Shown here piece after piece: positions 17,942-26,895 of a DNA stretch of 64,000 nucleotides. The notes beneath the pieces are model-generated. The model saw only the letters and a program-made list of their open reading frames with translations. It searched no databases and was not told the origin of the DNA. Positions within the stretch are counted from its first letter, which is position 1. Each line of letters begins with the position of its first letter. A program made the position numbers and the translations under genes. Source of the stretch: an uncultured Acidobacteriia bacterium (GTDB lineage: Bacteria; Acidobacteriota; Terriglobia; Bryobacterales; Bryobacteraceae); contig CAIQWJ010000041.1 of assembly GCA_903875575.1 (NCBI GenBank), forward strand, positions 18,873-82,872, given 5' to 3'.

Positions 17942-19960
17942 ATGCGCGTCAGACGGTTTGCAATCTTGTTCTGCCTCACGGTACTCCTTGCGGTTTCCCA
18001 GTCGCCCGCGCCAACCCCGGTTTCCGCGGCCGATCCCGTCATCCGGGTCTCCGTCAACCTGGTGCAGATCGACGCCGTGGTCACCGACTCCAAAGGTCGT
18101 CACATCGCCGGTCTCGGCCCCGACGACTTCCAGGTCTTCGAAGACGGCAAGCCTCAGAAGGTCACGCACTTGTCGTACATGGATGCCACGCCGCCTCCGG
18201 CACCGCCGCCTGTCGCTCCACCCGTTCCCGGAAGGAAGCCTGCATCCCCCGACGAAGTGGTTGCAGCGCCCGCCCGCAAGCCGCGCAAGGACGACGTCCA
18301 CCGCGCGCTGGTCTTCCTCGTGGACGACATCCACACCTCGCCGGAAGACCTCATCCAGCTCAAGCCTGTTGCGAAGAAATTCGTTAATGAGCAGGTGGCC
18401 CCGGGAGATCTGGTCTCCATCGCGGCGGTTCGCGGCGGCATGGGTTTTTACGAGCAGTTCACCAGCGATCGCAGCGTCCTCAATGCGGCGGTGGAGAGCC
18501 TCGCAAAGCGCGTGGGCGGTAGTTCCGATGCCGTCGACGAAAGTGAAGCTGGTGCCGGTTGTTTGCGCGCCCAGATGCTGTTCGACGCCGTCATGGGCAA
18601 ACTGGGTTGGGCCATTCAATCGCTCAATGAGCTGCCGGGGCGCAAAGCGATCGTTCTGTTCTCCGATGGCCTCGAGATCCCGCGCCAAAGTTGCCCCTTC
18701 GAAGCCCAGGCCATGACGGACAGCATGCAGCGTCTCGCAGACCAGAGCAACCGTTCAGGCGTTGCCATTTATGCCATCGACTCACGCGGTTTGACCACAA
18801 ACGCGATCACCGCCAGCATGAACGTTTCCGGCAGGGGTGCCATGGGAATGGGCAGGGCAATGAGTGCGCACTCCCTCGCCCTCCAGGAAACCTCAGATTT
18901 TCTGGCCGACGAAACCGGCGGCATCTTCTTCCGCAACACAAACGGCCTGAGCGAGGCCCTGGGTAAATCTGTGGCTGATATGAGCGGCTACTACCTCATC
19001 GGCTTCCAGCCCCAGCGCAACGATTTCGAGCTGAAGAACGGTGCCGCGGTCTATCACAAGGTGTCAATCAGGCTGCGGCGCTCGGGCCTTTCCGTTCGCT
19101 TCGGCCGCGGCTTCCTCGGTACGCCGGATGCCACGGACTCCGGCGCACCGCCAACGCCTGCCCAGGAACTGGCGCACGCCCTGATTTCGCCCTTCGATAC
19201 CGGCGGCATCCGCGTTCGTCTGACGCCTCTCTACACGGCGCCGGTTCCGGGCCCGAATGGCGAACGACGCCCCACCATCATGAAAGCGCTGCTGGCCATC
19301 GATGGCAGCACGCTGGGTCTCGCCGATGAACCCGACAACAGGAAGAAAATAGTTCTGGAAGTCCTTGCCGCCGCCTATCGGGCAGATAATACGCCGATCG
19401 GCACGCGCTCCCGGGAGTACACGATATCGCTGCCCGTCGAAGACATCGGAAGGCTGTCGAAGGGGCTCACATACCAGACTGAGATCGAGCTTCCAAAATC
19501 GGGTGCCTACCAGCTTCGGGTGGCGGTTCGGGACGGCAAAACGGGTAACCTTGGTTCGGCCAACGCCTTCGTGATGGTGCCGGATTTCAACCGCCCTCAC
19601 ATCACTTTGTCTAGTCTCATGCTCACCAGTGCCGCGGGTGGCGACACGCTTTCTCAGGCGGCCGCACGCGAATTCAAGCCTGGTGCGAACATCGCCTACG
19701 CCTGCGAAGTCTACGGGTCGAAGGCCGGTGCCGAGACCGAGCTTCGGCTGTTCCGCGATGGTGTGCAGGTCCTGGCGACTCCCGCCGTTGCAAAGAGCCC
19801 GGTTGCCGGAGCGAAGGGAATTCCTTTTGTCGGCAAGCTGGAATTGCCCACGACCCTGGCTGAGGGTGATTACCAGGTGCAGGTGATCGCGCGTGACCCT
19901 CTGGCCCCCGCGAAGCAACAGACGACCTCGCAGTGGACCGACCTCACGCTGGTGAAGTAG
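17942..19960 (+). CDS. VWFA-domain protein of the acidobacterial type
   Basis: Exported protein of 672 residues. The ATG at 17942 begins a signal peptide (MRVRRFAILFCLTVLLAVS); an earlier frame opening lacks any signal and is not used. The block VNLVQIDAVVTDSKGRHIAGL, then LGPDDFQVFEDGKPQ, is the head of the VWFA-related proteins frequent in Acidobacteria. The VWA core follows (HRALVFLVDDIHTS, GRKAIVLFSDGLEIP) with a partial metal-site DxxxS pattern. The C-terminal 250 residues are beta-rich. Such proteins probably mediate surface or envelope binding; the partner is unknown. Confidence 0.82.
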   Translation: MRVRRFAILFCLTVLLAVSQSPAPTPVSAADPVIRVSVNLVQIDAVVTDSKGRHIAGLGPDDFQVFEDGKPQKVTHLSYMDATPPPAPPPVAPPVPGRKPASPDEVVAAPARKPRKDDVHRALVFLVDDIHTSPEDLIQLKPVAKKFVNEQVAPGDLVSIAAVRGGMGFYEQFTSDRSVLNAAVESLAKRVGGSSDAVDESEAGAGCLRAQMLFDAVMGKLGWAIQSLNELPGRKAIVLFSDGLEIPRQSCPFEAQAMTDSMQRLADQSNRSGVAIYAIDSRGLTTNAITASMNVSGRGAMGMGRAMSAHSLALQETSDFLADETGGIFFRNTNGLSEALGKSVADMSGYYLIGFQPQRNDFELKNGAAVYHKVSIRLRRSGLSVRFGRGFLGTPDATDSGAPPTPAQELAHALISPFDTGGIRVRLTPLYTAPVPGPNGERRPTIMKALLAIDGSTLGLADEPDNRKKIVLEVLAAAYRADNTPIGTRSREYTISLPVEDIGRLSKGLTYQTEIELPKSGAYQLRVAVRDGKTGNLGSANAFVMVPDFNRPHITLSSLMLTSAAGGDTLSQAAAREFKPGANIAYACEVYGSKAGAETELRLFRDGVQVLATPAVAKSPVAGAKGIPFVGKLELPTTLAEGDYQVQVIARDPLAPAKQQTTSQWTDLTLVK

Positions 19961-20704
19961 CTACCAGGGCAGGACATGATCGGCACACCACCACATGTGG
20001 GGTTCCACGCGCAACAGGCCCGCTTTGACGGCCGGGTCATCAATCAGAGCCGCTTCTGCTTCGGCGCGTGCGCCAGGCCGAAAAACGACGATGCCCGCCA
20101 GTTCCTGGACGCCGCCATCGTCCACTGAGCCCGCCGCAGCCAGACGTCCTGTCTTTCGCAGCCCTTCGATAAACTGTTCATGCGCAGCCAGCAGAGAAGC
20201 GCGTTTGGCAGCCAGCTTGGCCCAGGCTACGCCGTGATAAAGCATCAGGAACGGTCGCGTCTGCATGTTCTCCGGGGTGGAGGGATTGCTCTTGTGAAGC
20301 CGGAAATACTCCGTGCCAATTTCCGGCGGACCATGCCAGGCGAACGTATCCACCAAATTACGGTGACCCACCACGGTGGGGTCGCCTTCCGCGATCGCTT
20401 TGGCCTGCCCGAGCGACGCCGCCTTCATGACGAAGATGCCGCTGATGGTAACGGGCGTATCGTCGAATGGACCGGCCGCGACCAAAACGCCGTCATCGGC
20501 CATCTTCTGGATGTTGGCCATGTGGGCCGCCTGCATGCGCTCACCTTCGTCTTTAGGAAGAGCCGTGCGCGCGGGATCAGGTCGCAGGCAGACCAAATAA
20601 TAGATTGATTCTGAGTTGGACGCCGCAATTACGGACGCACAAAGGCACAACGCCAGGGAAACAAGACAAGTGCGGTTTGTTAGGCGATGAGTTCGGCGGA
20701 ACAT
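19961..20704 (-). CDS. Exported protein with two YCII-related domains
   Basis: 247 residues from the ATG at 20704 (AGGAGA ten bases upstream), with signal peptide MFRRTHRLTNRTCLVSLALCLCASVIA. Two YCII-like ferredoxin folds are seen: residues about 33-115 (YYLVCLRPDPAR ... AAHMANIQKMADDGVLVAAGPF) and about 140-245 (FLMLYHGVAWAKL ... HEQFIEGLRKTGRLAAAGSV). YCII proteins are usually cytoplasmic and single-domain, so an exported tandem form is less common. Activity is unknown. It converges on the VWA gene with abutting ends. Confidence 0.7.
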   Translation of the reverse strand: MFRRTHRLTNRTCLVSLALCLCASVIAASNSESIYYLVCLRPDPARTALPKDEGERMQAAHMANIQKMADDGVLVAAGPFDDTPVTISGIFVMKAASLGQAKAIAEGDPTVVGHRNLVDTFAWHGPPEIGTEYFRLHKSNPSTPENMQTRPFLMLYHGVAWAKLAAKRASLLAAHEQFIEGLRKTGRLAAAGSVDDGGVQELAGIVVFRPGARAEAEAALIDDPAVKAGLLRVEPHMWWCADHVLPW

Positions 20705-20894
20705 GCGTGGCGTCTCCTGTATTTTCTCGCAGTGTCTCACATCAGTGTGCGCTTAGTTGCTTTCGCCGTTTCTCTGTGGCGTAATGCGTCCCCCACGTTC
20801 CAACAGAGCATCGTTGGGTATCGCAAGGCCGTAAGAGATGGCCAGAAGTACGCTGCCGATATCTGGAAACAGCGCAGGGAAGTGCCTGCGATAA

Positions 20895-22367
20895 TTGTCG
20901 AACGTGCCCAGCCGCAGAGTCTGTCTCTTCCTGATCGCCGCCGTCTTTGCAATATCACGGCTCCTCTATTTCCTCTGGGGGGTCCGGTTTGACACTGAGA
21001 CTCTCAGTTTCTATTTCCAGGTGATCGATCCCCTGTTGCTCAAAGTTGACTTCTGGCGCAGCATTCTTTACCTGGAATGGCAGGTTCCGGTATTTAACAT
21101 CTTTCTCGGCACCGTGCTGAAGTTATTTCCTTCGCACACCGCCGAAGCGTTTCAGGCTGTGTATTTGGGGCTTGGGCTGGTTCTCTCGTTCAGCCTCTTT
21201 GAGTTGATGCGCGTATTTCGCGTGGACCTACGCATTGCCACGGTCCTGATTCTGTTCTTCATCCTCAGCCCCTCGGCCATCCTCTACGAGAACATTCTGT
21301 TTTACGAGTATCCACTGACTGTGTTGTTCTGCGTCGCTGCCTTATTCCTCCACCGCTTCGCCAGCCAGGGAAAAACGCGCGACGCCTTGGTGTTTTTCTG
21401 TTCGCTGGGCCTCATTTCAGGCCTGCGCGGCGCATATCACCTGCTTTGGTACGTTGCGATTGTATCCGCCGTGGCCTGGACGCTTGGCAAGTGGCGGACC
21501 CGCATCATCTGGGCCGCCGCGATTCCCTCTTTGCTGCTCACCGCTCTGTATGCGAAGAATCTCGTGGCTTTTGGGAGTCTTGCCCCGGGAGCGAGGACAC
21601 TGGCCGGACAGAACTTCGTCAGGATGGCGACGGACCTGGTGCCCGTCGATGAAATCAACCGAATGATCGCAGCCGGCGAAATTTCTCCGCTTCTGCATTA
21701 CGATCTGTTCGCCATGGGGAAAGATTTTGACTCCGATCCGGGACAGAGCCCGGTGGCAAGGATCGTGCCTGTCCCCCCCGAAACAGGTATTCCCATTCTG
21801 GACGACTGTCGAAAATCTACAGGCAGCTTCAACTGGAACTGCACCTGGGCCGGCGACGTAGTTTCCGCCTACCGGCGGGACGCCATGGTCGTTTTCCGCG
21901 CTCACCCGGAAGCCTGGGTGGGTGCCGTGCGCGCCAACCTCGCCCGTTACTTCCATCCGGACACAGATGGTTGGCCTTTCGATGGGCGGCAGGACCTTCG
22001 GAACCCTAAGGTCCTTGCCCGGCTTCTGACCCTCTATCGCCTGATCACGGCGGGCGAAGGTTTGACGGCATCCGGGCGTCCCTGGCTGGCATATATATGG
22101 GTGACCGCTTTAATAGTCTTTGGGGTGTGGCGCGTTCGGGACTGGATTACCGGAATCGTGAGCAAGACTGCCTTGCGCGATGATGCCGATGGCATTGTGC
22201 TGACATTCATGCTGGCCAACATTCTGTTTCTGTCGCCGGTTGTGATCCTTCTGAGCTGCGGGGATCAGAATCGCTACCGCAGCGAGATTTCCGCATTCTT
22301 TCCTGTTCTGCTGGGCCTCGCGCTGGAGAGGTTTCGCCGTTTCAAAGCCGAGGCATCCGGCGTTTAG
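20895..22367 (+). CDS. Polytopic membrane protein, possible glycosyltransferase 39/ArnT-like
   Basis: 490 residues with about ten hydrophobic helices in the N-terminal two thirds and at the end. The opening RVCLFLIAAVFAISRLLYFLWGVRFDTE with acidic residues in the first loop resembles membrane-bound GT-C glycosyltransferases using polyprenyl-phosphate sugars, where a loop Asp is catalytic; I cannot assign a family firmly. The C-terminal soluble stretch contains cysteines (DDCRKSTGSFNWNCTW). The start is TTG at 20895 or GTG at 20904. Confidence 0.5.
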   Translation: MSNVPSRRVCLFLIAAVFAISRLLYFLWGVRFDTETLSFYFQVIDPLLLKVDFWRSILYLEWQVPVFNIFLGTVLKLFPSHTAEAFQAVYLGLGLVLSFSLFELMRVFRVDLRIATVLILFFILSPSAILYENILFYEYPLTVLFCVAALFLHRFASQGKTRDALVFFCSLGLISGLRGAYHLLWYVAIVSAVAWTLGKWRTRIIWAAAIPSLLLTALYAKNLVAFGSLAPGARTLAGQNFVRMATDLVPVDEINRMIAAGEISPLLHYDLFAMGKDFDSDPGQSPVARIVPVPPETGIPILDDCRKSTGSFNWNCTWAGDVVSAYRRDAMVVFRAHPEAWVGAVRANLARYFHPDTDGWPFDGRQDLRNPKVLARLLTLYRLITAGEGLTASGRPWLAYIWVTALIVFGVWRVRDWITGIVSKTALRDDADGIVLTFMLANILFLSPVVILLSCGDQNRYRSEISAFFPVLLGLALERFRRFKAEASGV

Positions 22368-22400
22368 CCGTCAAACCAAAAGTTGCGCAGAAGCCTGGGA

Positions 22401-23795
22401 CTATTTCGCTGCCGGTGCCGGTGTCGGGTACGCGCCGGTTGCGGTAGCCGGATTCGCCTTACGCGCCTGTTGCTCCGCATAGGCCTTGCGCACCTGTTCC
22501 GGGAAGGTCTTCACCATTTCATCGATGTGCGTCTGAATTGTCGCCACGATCTGGGGATTCTCTCCGGCAACATCGTAGCTTTCATCCGGATCCACAGCAA
22601 GGTTATACAGCTCCGGTTTGGGCAGCAAAAAGCTGTGGCGTCCGCCCGCGGGCGCCGGCGTATAGGCCGCGGTATTGTGACGCGCGATATGCAGTTTCCA
22701 GTTCATCCAGCGGGCGCACTGCAGATCCCAATTGTCGAAATACAGCAGCGGGGCTCGCTCAATGGAAGGCCTGTCCCCGTGAATCAACGACCAGATATTG
22801 ATGCCATCGAGGGGTTTTGCAGGCAGCGTGGCATTGCACAGTCCAGCCACAGTGGGGAAGATGTCCAGCATGGAAGCCAGCCCCTCGCAAACGCGTCCCG
22901 CCGGAATCCGTCCTTTCCAGCGTGCAATGAAGGGTTCCCGGACTCCGCCTTCGTAGGTGGTGTTCTTTCGTCCGCGCAGCTTCCCCGGGCTCCCCTGGTA
23001 CCAGGGACCGTTATCGCTCGTGCACATGATGATCGTGTCCTGCTCCAGCCCGTTACGCTTCAGGGACGTCATGATCTCGCCCAGGCTCCAGTCGAGCTCC
23101 TCCACCACATCCCCATACAGCCCTTCCGCAGACTTGCCCCGGAAGCGCGCAGACGCGCCCAGCGGGATATGCGGGAACGTCTGCGGCATATACAGGAAGA
23201 ACGGCGAACCCTTGGACCGGTCGATAAACTTCGTCGCCTGCTCTGTGTACTTCGCCGTCAGCGAGTCGAGATCCGCCGTCTCTTCGACCACCTCCCTGTT
23301 GTGCAGGAGTGGTCTGGGATTCATGTCGTTGCTGTAGGGTATGCCAAAGTACTCGTCGAAGCCGCGGCTGTTCGGCATGTACTGGTCGGGCCGGCCAAGG
23401 TGCCACTTTCCGACGCACATGGTGTTATAGCCGCGCGCCTTCAGCGTATCTGCCAGCGTGGTCTCATCCAGGTTCAGGCCACCGGTATCGGTTGGAAAGA
23501 AAACAGTCGGCACCCCCACCCGCGTGGGATAGCGGCCTGTCAGCAGCGCGGCACGGGAAGGCGAACACACAGGGTCCGCTGACGAGAAATTGGTAAAGCG
23601 AACGCCCTCCGCTGCCAGGCGATCGAAGTTCGGCGTGCGGATCTTTGATCCGTAAGAACCCAGATCGCCGTATCCAAGGTCATCGCACAACATGAAGATG
23701 ATGTTGGGTGTGCGGGCCGGTGCCGCAACCATCTGCGAACCAACCGCCGCACCTGCCAGTGTGAGCAGATGCCTGCGTGTCATCGGATTTGTCAT
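22401..23795 (-). CDS. Sulfatase (arylsulfatase family), Tat-exported
   Basis: 464 residues. The N-terminus MTRRHLLTLAGAAVGSQMVAA is a Tat-like signal. Metal ligands begin in NIIFMLCDDLGYGDLGSYG, and the C-S-P-S-R motif provides the cysteine converted to formylglycine. A KWHLG motif and CTSDNGPWY complete the type I sulfatase pattern. It would remove sulfate esters from polysaccharides or other organics in the periplasm. Its ATG overlaps the stop of the upstream sulfatase as ATGA and AGAGGA lies seven bases ahead, so the two are translationally coupled. Confidence 0.9.
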   Translation of the reverse strand: MTNPMTRRHLLTLAGAAVGSQMVAAPARTPNIIFMLCDDLGYGDLGSYGSKIRTPNFDRLAAEGVRFTNFSSADPVCSPSRAALLTGRYPTRVGVPTVFFPTDTGGLNLDETTLADTLKARGYNTMCVGKWHLGRPDQYMPNSRGFDEYFGIPYSNDMNPRPLLHNREVVEETADLDSLTAKYTEQATKFIDRSKGSPFFLYMPQTFPHIPLGASARFRGKSAEGLYGDVVEELDWSLGEIMTSLKRNGLEQDTIIMCTSDNGPWYQGSPGKLRGRKNTTYEGGVREPFIARWKGRIPAGRVCEGLASMLDIFPTVAGLCNATLPAKPLDGINIWSLIHGDRPSIERAPLLYFDNWDLQCARWMNWKLHIARHNTAAYTPAPAGGRHSFLLPKPELYNLAVDPDESYDVAGENPQIVATIQTHIDEMVKTFPEQVRKAYAEQQARKANPATATGAYPTPAPAAK

Positions 23796-25258
23796 GCGGG
23801 ATCCTCTGGCAGATGTTTATTGTAGCCCCGCGAAATATCGACGGGGTCTTCAAAAAACACCAATCGATCATTCTCCGCCACGAAATCGTCAACCAGGCCG
23901 CGTAGCCGCTTCAGTGTGTCCCTGTAATTTGAATCTCCGGCCAGGTTCCGAACTTCGTCCGGATCGGCCTGAATATCGAACAGTTCCTCAATGGGCTTCT
24001 CGACTGCGGCGAACAGCGCCTGCTCTTTCGTGAGCTTGCCCTGCCGGGCCCAATCCTTGACCAGGTTCCACGTCGGATAATTCTGCTCCTTGTATTCGTT
24101 GTGCTGCATATAAGGAGTCCCGGGCAGGTAGTTCCGGATGTATTTGAACTCCTTTGTGCGCACGGCCCGCATCCGGTCGATGGAGGTGTCCATGCGGTCG
24201 CGCGCGGCGAAAACGTGTGGGCGGGGACGATAGGCGGCACCGAAGATATCCTGTCCCTGCATGGCGACGGCCGGGGGCCGGATGCCAGCGAATCCGAGTA
24301 ATGTCGGTGCAATATCGATTGCGCTCACGAAGCGGTCATCGACCGTTCCCGCCGCAAAACCGGATGGTGCGTGTCCGACGGGAAATCGGAGCATCAGCGG
24401 AATGTGCATGCCGCCGTCGTAGAGGAACTGCTTGCCGCGAAATAGTGGTCCGTGGTCGCTTGAGACCACAACCACGGTATTCTCCGCAAGGCCGTCGGCC
24501 TCGAGTCGCGCCAGAACCTGTCCGAGGTAGCCGTCGCACAATGAGATCGCATCCAGGTAGTTCGCATACTCATCGCGCACGATGGGGCTATCCGGGTTAT
24601 AGGCCGCCAGTTTCAGCTTGGCAGGATCCACGAGTTCGGATTGCGGCCGCTGTCGCGCCACCTTCCAGCCGTCGCCTTTGTGCGTTTCAAAAATCGTGAT
24701 GTGTGCAAAGAATGGCTGGCCATCTTTGCGCTGCTTCCAGTCGTAGCCATCGAAGAAGACAGCTTTGTCCCTTGCATTGGAATGGAAGTTCAGGTCGATC
24801 TTGCCATCGCCGGCGGCACCCTTCAGACCCTTCCTGGCGCCGGGCGGCGGCTGCAGATTGCAGGTAAAGTATCCGGCGTCGCGGAACCAGTCGCAGACAT
24901 GTTTGGCGGGTGCCGCAAGCTGGGTCTTGTGCCAATCCCAGGTACGGTGATTGTGGGCTCCAATGTTGTTCTGATAGCGCCCGGTCATGAGGGCGGATCG
25001 GCTGGCCGAACAGACGGGAGCCGCGCAGAATGCATTCGTAAAGCGTATTCCCTGTCTGGCGAACCGGTCGATGTTGGGTGTCCTGACAAGGGGCTCGCCA
25101 TAACAGGCAAAGTTAGGCCCGGTGTCTTCCAGAATCACGTAAAGGACGTTCGGGTGGTTCCTCGTGCCGGTATTCTGCGCGCTGGCAGCGCCGGTGGTGC
25201 TGAGCACGCTAACCGCGCCTAATCCCTTCTCAAGAAGATCACGTCGCGAAATCGCCAT
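23792..25258 (-). CDS. Sulfatase, exported
   Basis: 488 residues with a signal sequence MAISRRDLLEKGLGAVSVLSTTGAASA, Tat-like RRD. The metal/formylglycine core is NVLYVILEDTGPNFACYG and C-S-A-S-R, the CXAXR version of the maturation motif. VVVVSSDHGPLFRGKQFLYDGG and a C-terminal FDIQADPDEVRNLAGD tail are family features. It is the first gene of a two-sulfatase operon. No formylglycine-generating enzyme is in the window. The substrate specificity of the two enzymes is probably different, given low similarity outside the motifs. Confidence 0.9.
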   Translation of the reverse strand: MAISRRDLLEKGLGAVSVLSTTGAASAQNTGTRNHPNVLYVILEDTGPNFACYGEPLVRTPNIDRFARQGIRFTNAFCAAPVCSASRSALMTGRYQNNIGAHNHRTWDWHKTQLAAPAKHVCDWFRDAGYFTCNLQPPPGARKGLKGAAGDGKIDLNFHSNARDKAVFFDGYDWKQRKDGQPFFAHITIFETHKGDGWKVARQRPQSELVDPAKLKLAAYNPDSPIVRDEYANYLDAISLCDGYLGQVLARLEADGLAENTVVVVSSDHGPLFRGKQFLYDGGMHIPLMLRFPVGHAPSGFAAGTVDDRFVSAIDIAPTLLGFAGIRPPAVAMQGQDIFGAAYRPRPHVFAARDRMDTSIDRMRAVRTKEFKYIRNYLPGTPYMQHNEYKEQNYPTWNLVKDWARQGKLTKEQALFAAVEKPIEELFDIQADPDEVRNLAGDSNYRDTLKRLRGLVDDFVAENDRLVFFEDPVDISRGYNKHLPEDPA

Positions 25259-25314
25259 AGGGACAGATTATCCTGGTACGGCCATGCGTGGGGTGCTTTT
25301 TGCAGGGGTAACGC

Positions 25315-25347
25315 AAAAAAAGGGCAAGAGACGAGTGTCTCCTGCCC
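25315..25347 (-). terminator. Rho-independent terminator ending the cytochrome operon
   Basis: On the minus strand GGGCAGGAGAC (25347-25337), a four-base loop and GTCTCTTGCCC (25332-25322) form an 11-base stem with one G-U pair, followed by seven Ts. It lies just after the monohaem cytochrome gene and before the sulfatase operon start. Confidence 0.9.
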
Positions 25348-25369
25348 CTTCCGAAAACAAAGACCGCTG

Positions 25370-25696
25370 TTACTTCTTCAGCGAACGAATATACGCCACA
25401 ACGTCGTCAATCGCGGAACCGGTCACGTTCTTGGCTGCCGGCATTTTGCCTTTGCCCGCCGTGATGACGGTCTTGATATCGGCGTCGCTCTTACCCTGGA
25501 TTGCGGCGTCAGAGAGGACCGGGATGGCTACGCCAAACGACTTGGCGACTGCGGCGTTCGGGGTGGCCCCGCCTTCGCCGTGGCACATTTTGCAGGACTT
25601 GCCAAATACCTCGGCTCCATTCTTAACATCCGCCGCAAGGGCGACACCGGCGACGGTTGCGGTCAGGGCAACAAACGTAACGATCAGTTTCTTCAT
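25370..25696 (-). CDS. Periplasmic monohaem cytochrome c
   Basis: 108 residues with signal peptide MKKLIVTFVALTATVAGVALA and one haem site CKMCH near residue 35. The distal Met is probably in GKGKMPA near 85, giving a class I c-type cytochrome fold with the C-terminal helix VVAYIRSLKK. It is the last gene of the porin-cytochrome locus and likely shuttles electrons in the periplasm. It also has its own TATAAT box 20 bases upstream and a good AAGGAG site, so it may be made independently of the operon. Confidence 0.9.
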   Translation of the reverse strand: MKKLIVTFVALTATVAGVALAADVKNGAEVFGKSCKMCHGEGGATPNAAVAKSFGVAIPVLSDAAIQGKSDADIKTVITAGKGKMPAAKNVTGSAIDDVVAYIRSLKK

Positions 25697-25716
25697 AAAT
25701 CTCCTTCTGCTCTGTA

Positions 25717-25722
25717 ATTATA
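25717..25722 (-). promoter_or_regulatory. TATAAT -10 box before the monohaem cytochrome gene
   Basis: A perfect TATAAT on the minus strand places transcription start near 25709, 13 bases before the ATG at 25696. No convincing -35 is seen. It could supply the small cytochrome when the upstream operon is silent. Confidence 0.45.
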
Positions 25723-25767
25723 TCTGTCGCGCAGGCCAATCGGCACGCGCGGGTCCGTTAAAGTTTC

Positions 25768-26895
25768 CTAATTCGTCTTCTGCTCGTTCAGGAACGCCAG
25801 CATGTCCGCCATCTCGCCGGCTTTGAAGGTCGGCCATGGAATATTCTTCTGTTCCATCATGTTCTTCATCTGTGGACCATGGCTCCATATAACAGAGACC
25901 ATTCGAATGGGGTTAAAGGTTCCAGCTTGTTCCGCCAGTTTCGGTCCCGGCCCCGCTCCCGCGTGACATTCGGTACATCGTTTCGCCTCAAACACCTTCT
26001 TGCCGCGAACGGCGCTGCCGTTGACTCCGAAGAACTGACCGGCCCAGTAGTAGCCCAGAACCGACCTCATCTCGTCGCCTTCGAACCGTGGCGGCTTGTT
26101 GTGCAGAAAGGAAGCGTGATTCCACATGGAAGCCGCTATGCTCGTCAGCGTCGATTCTTTGGCCGCGATCTTGCTCGGGTCATGACAAGTCGCGCACCCG
26201 CGCGACGTAAACAGGCTGGCACCTGTCTCTCCCGCCAGAATATGGAACTTCGGCTTCTCGGCGCGTGCCGCCGCGGAACTCGTGCGGATGTAAACCAGGA
26301 GATCCGTCATCTCCTGCGAGTTCAGCGTAGGCCACTTGAAATTCTTCCGCTGGACTTCGTCCCACATATCGGACGAATGGTTCCAGTTGGCGCTCACCAG
26401 TGCAACCGGATCGGAGAGTCCCTGCCACAAACTCAGCGGCTTGGCCTTGGGATTGACCGGCGTCGTAATGCCGTGGCACTTCGCGCAGGCTTTCTCGGTG
26501 AAGAGTTCCTTGCCGCGGGCAGCGTCCCCGGCCTTCTCAAAGAAGCGCGAGGCGTAGAGCATCGCCAGCAGATCGGCCGCATCGTTCACGGTCAGCCTGC
26601 CCACGGTCACGTTGCGCTCGGTTCCCTTGGCCCACATCCCCGGCGCGTGATTCCACATGGTGCTGGCCAGTTCCGCCGGCGTGAAAGCCCGGTCCAGGAC
26701 GCGCAGCAAGTTGGGGCCAATTTTGCCCCCTCTGCCGTTCAGTTCATGGCACTGGATACAGCCCATATCGACGAATACCTTCTCGCCGCGCACCGAATCC
26801 ATATCGGGAATACCGGCCGCCAGTGCGGTGGCAGAACACCCGGCGAAGAACAACACAGCCATCGACAACGCCGTTAGCCAAACGGATTTTCTCAT
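25768..26895 (-). CDS. Tetrahaem cytochrome c, probable lipoprotein
   Basis: 375 residues from the ATG at 26895 (GAGGT seven bases ahead), whose ATGA overlaps the stop of the barrel gene. The signal peptide ends FFAGC, a probable lipobox with lipidated Cys20. Four haem sites CIQCH, CAKCH, CATCH and CTECH occur in repeated units, each preceded by a GKxxF stretch and followed by an 'MWNHA' or 'WSHGPQM' motif with a His or Met ligand; these look like four copies of one cytochrome c domain. Position after the MtrB-like barrel suggests an electron carrier attached to a membrane face; which membrane is unknown. Confidence 0.87.
   Translation of the reverse strand: MRKSVWLTALSMAVLFFAGCSATALAAGIPDMDSVRGEKVFVDMGCIQCHELNGRGGKIGPNLLRVLDRAFTPAELASTMWNHAPGMWAKGTERNVTVGRLTVNDAADLLAMLYASRFFEKAGDAARGKELFTEKACAKCHGITTPVNPKAKPLSLWQGLSDPVALVSANWNHSSDMWDEVQRKNFKWPTLNSQEMTDLLVYIRTSSAAARAEKPKFHILAGETGASLFTSRGCATCHDPSKIAAKESTLTSIAASMWNHASFLHNKPPRFEGDEMRSVLGYYWAGQFFGVNGSAVRGKKVFEAKRCTECHAGAGPGPKLAEQAGTFNPIRMVSVIWSHGPQMKNMMEQKNIPWPTFKAGEMADMLAFLNEQKTN

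Noticed and set aside
17713..18093. Minus-strand frame overlapping the VWA gene start
   Set aside because: It crosses the signal-peptide region of a clear gene on the other strand and has no start signal.
25315..25347. Hairpin read as a terminator for the sulfatase gene upstream region on the plus strand
   Set aside because: The T run is on the minus strand only, so it ends the cytochrome transcript.
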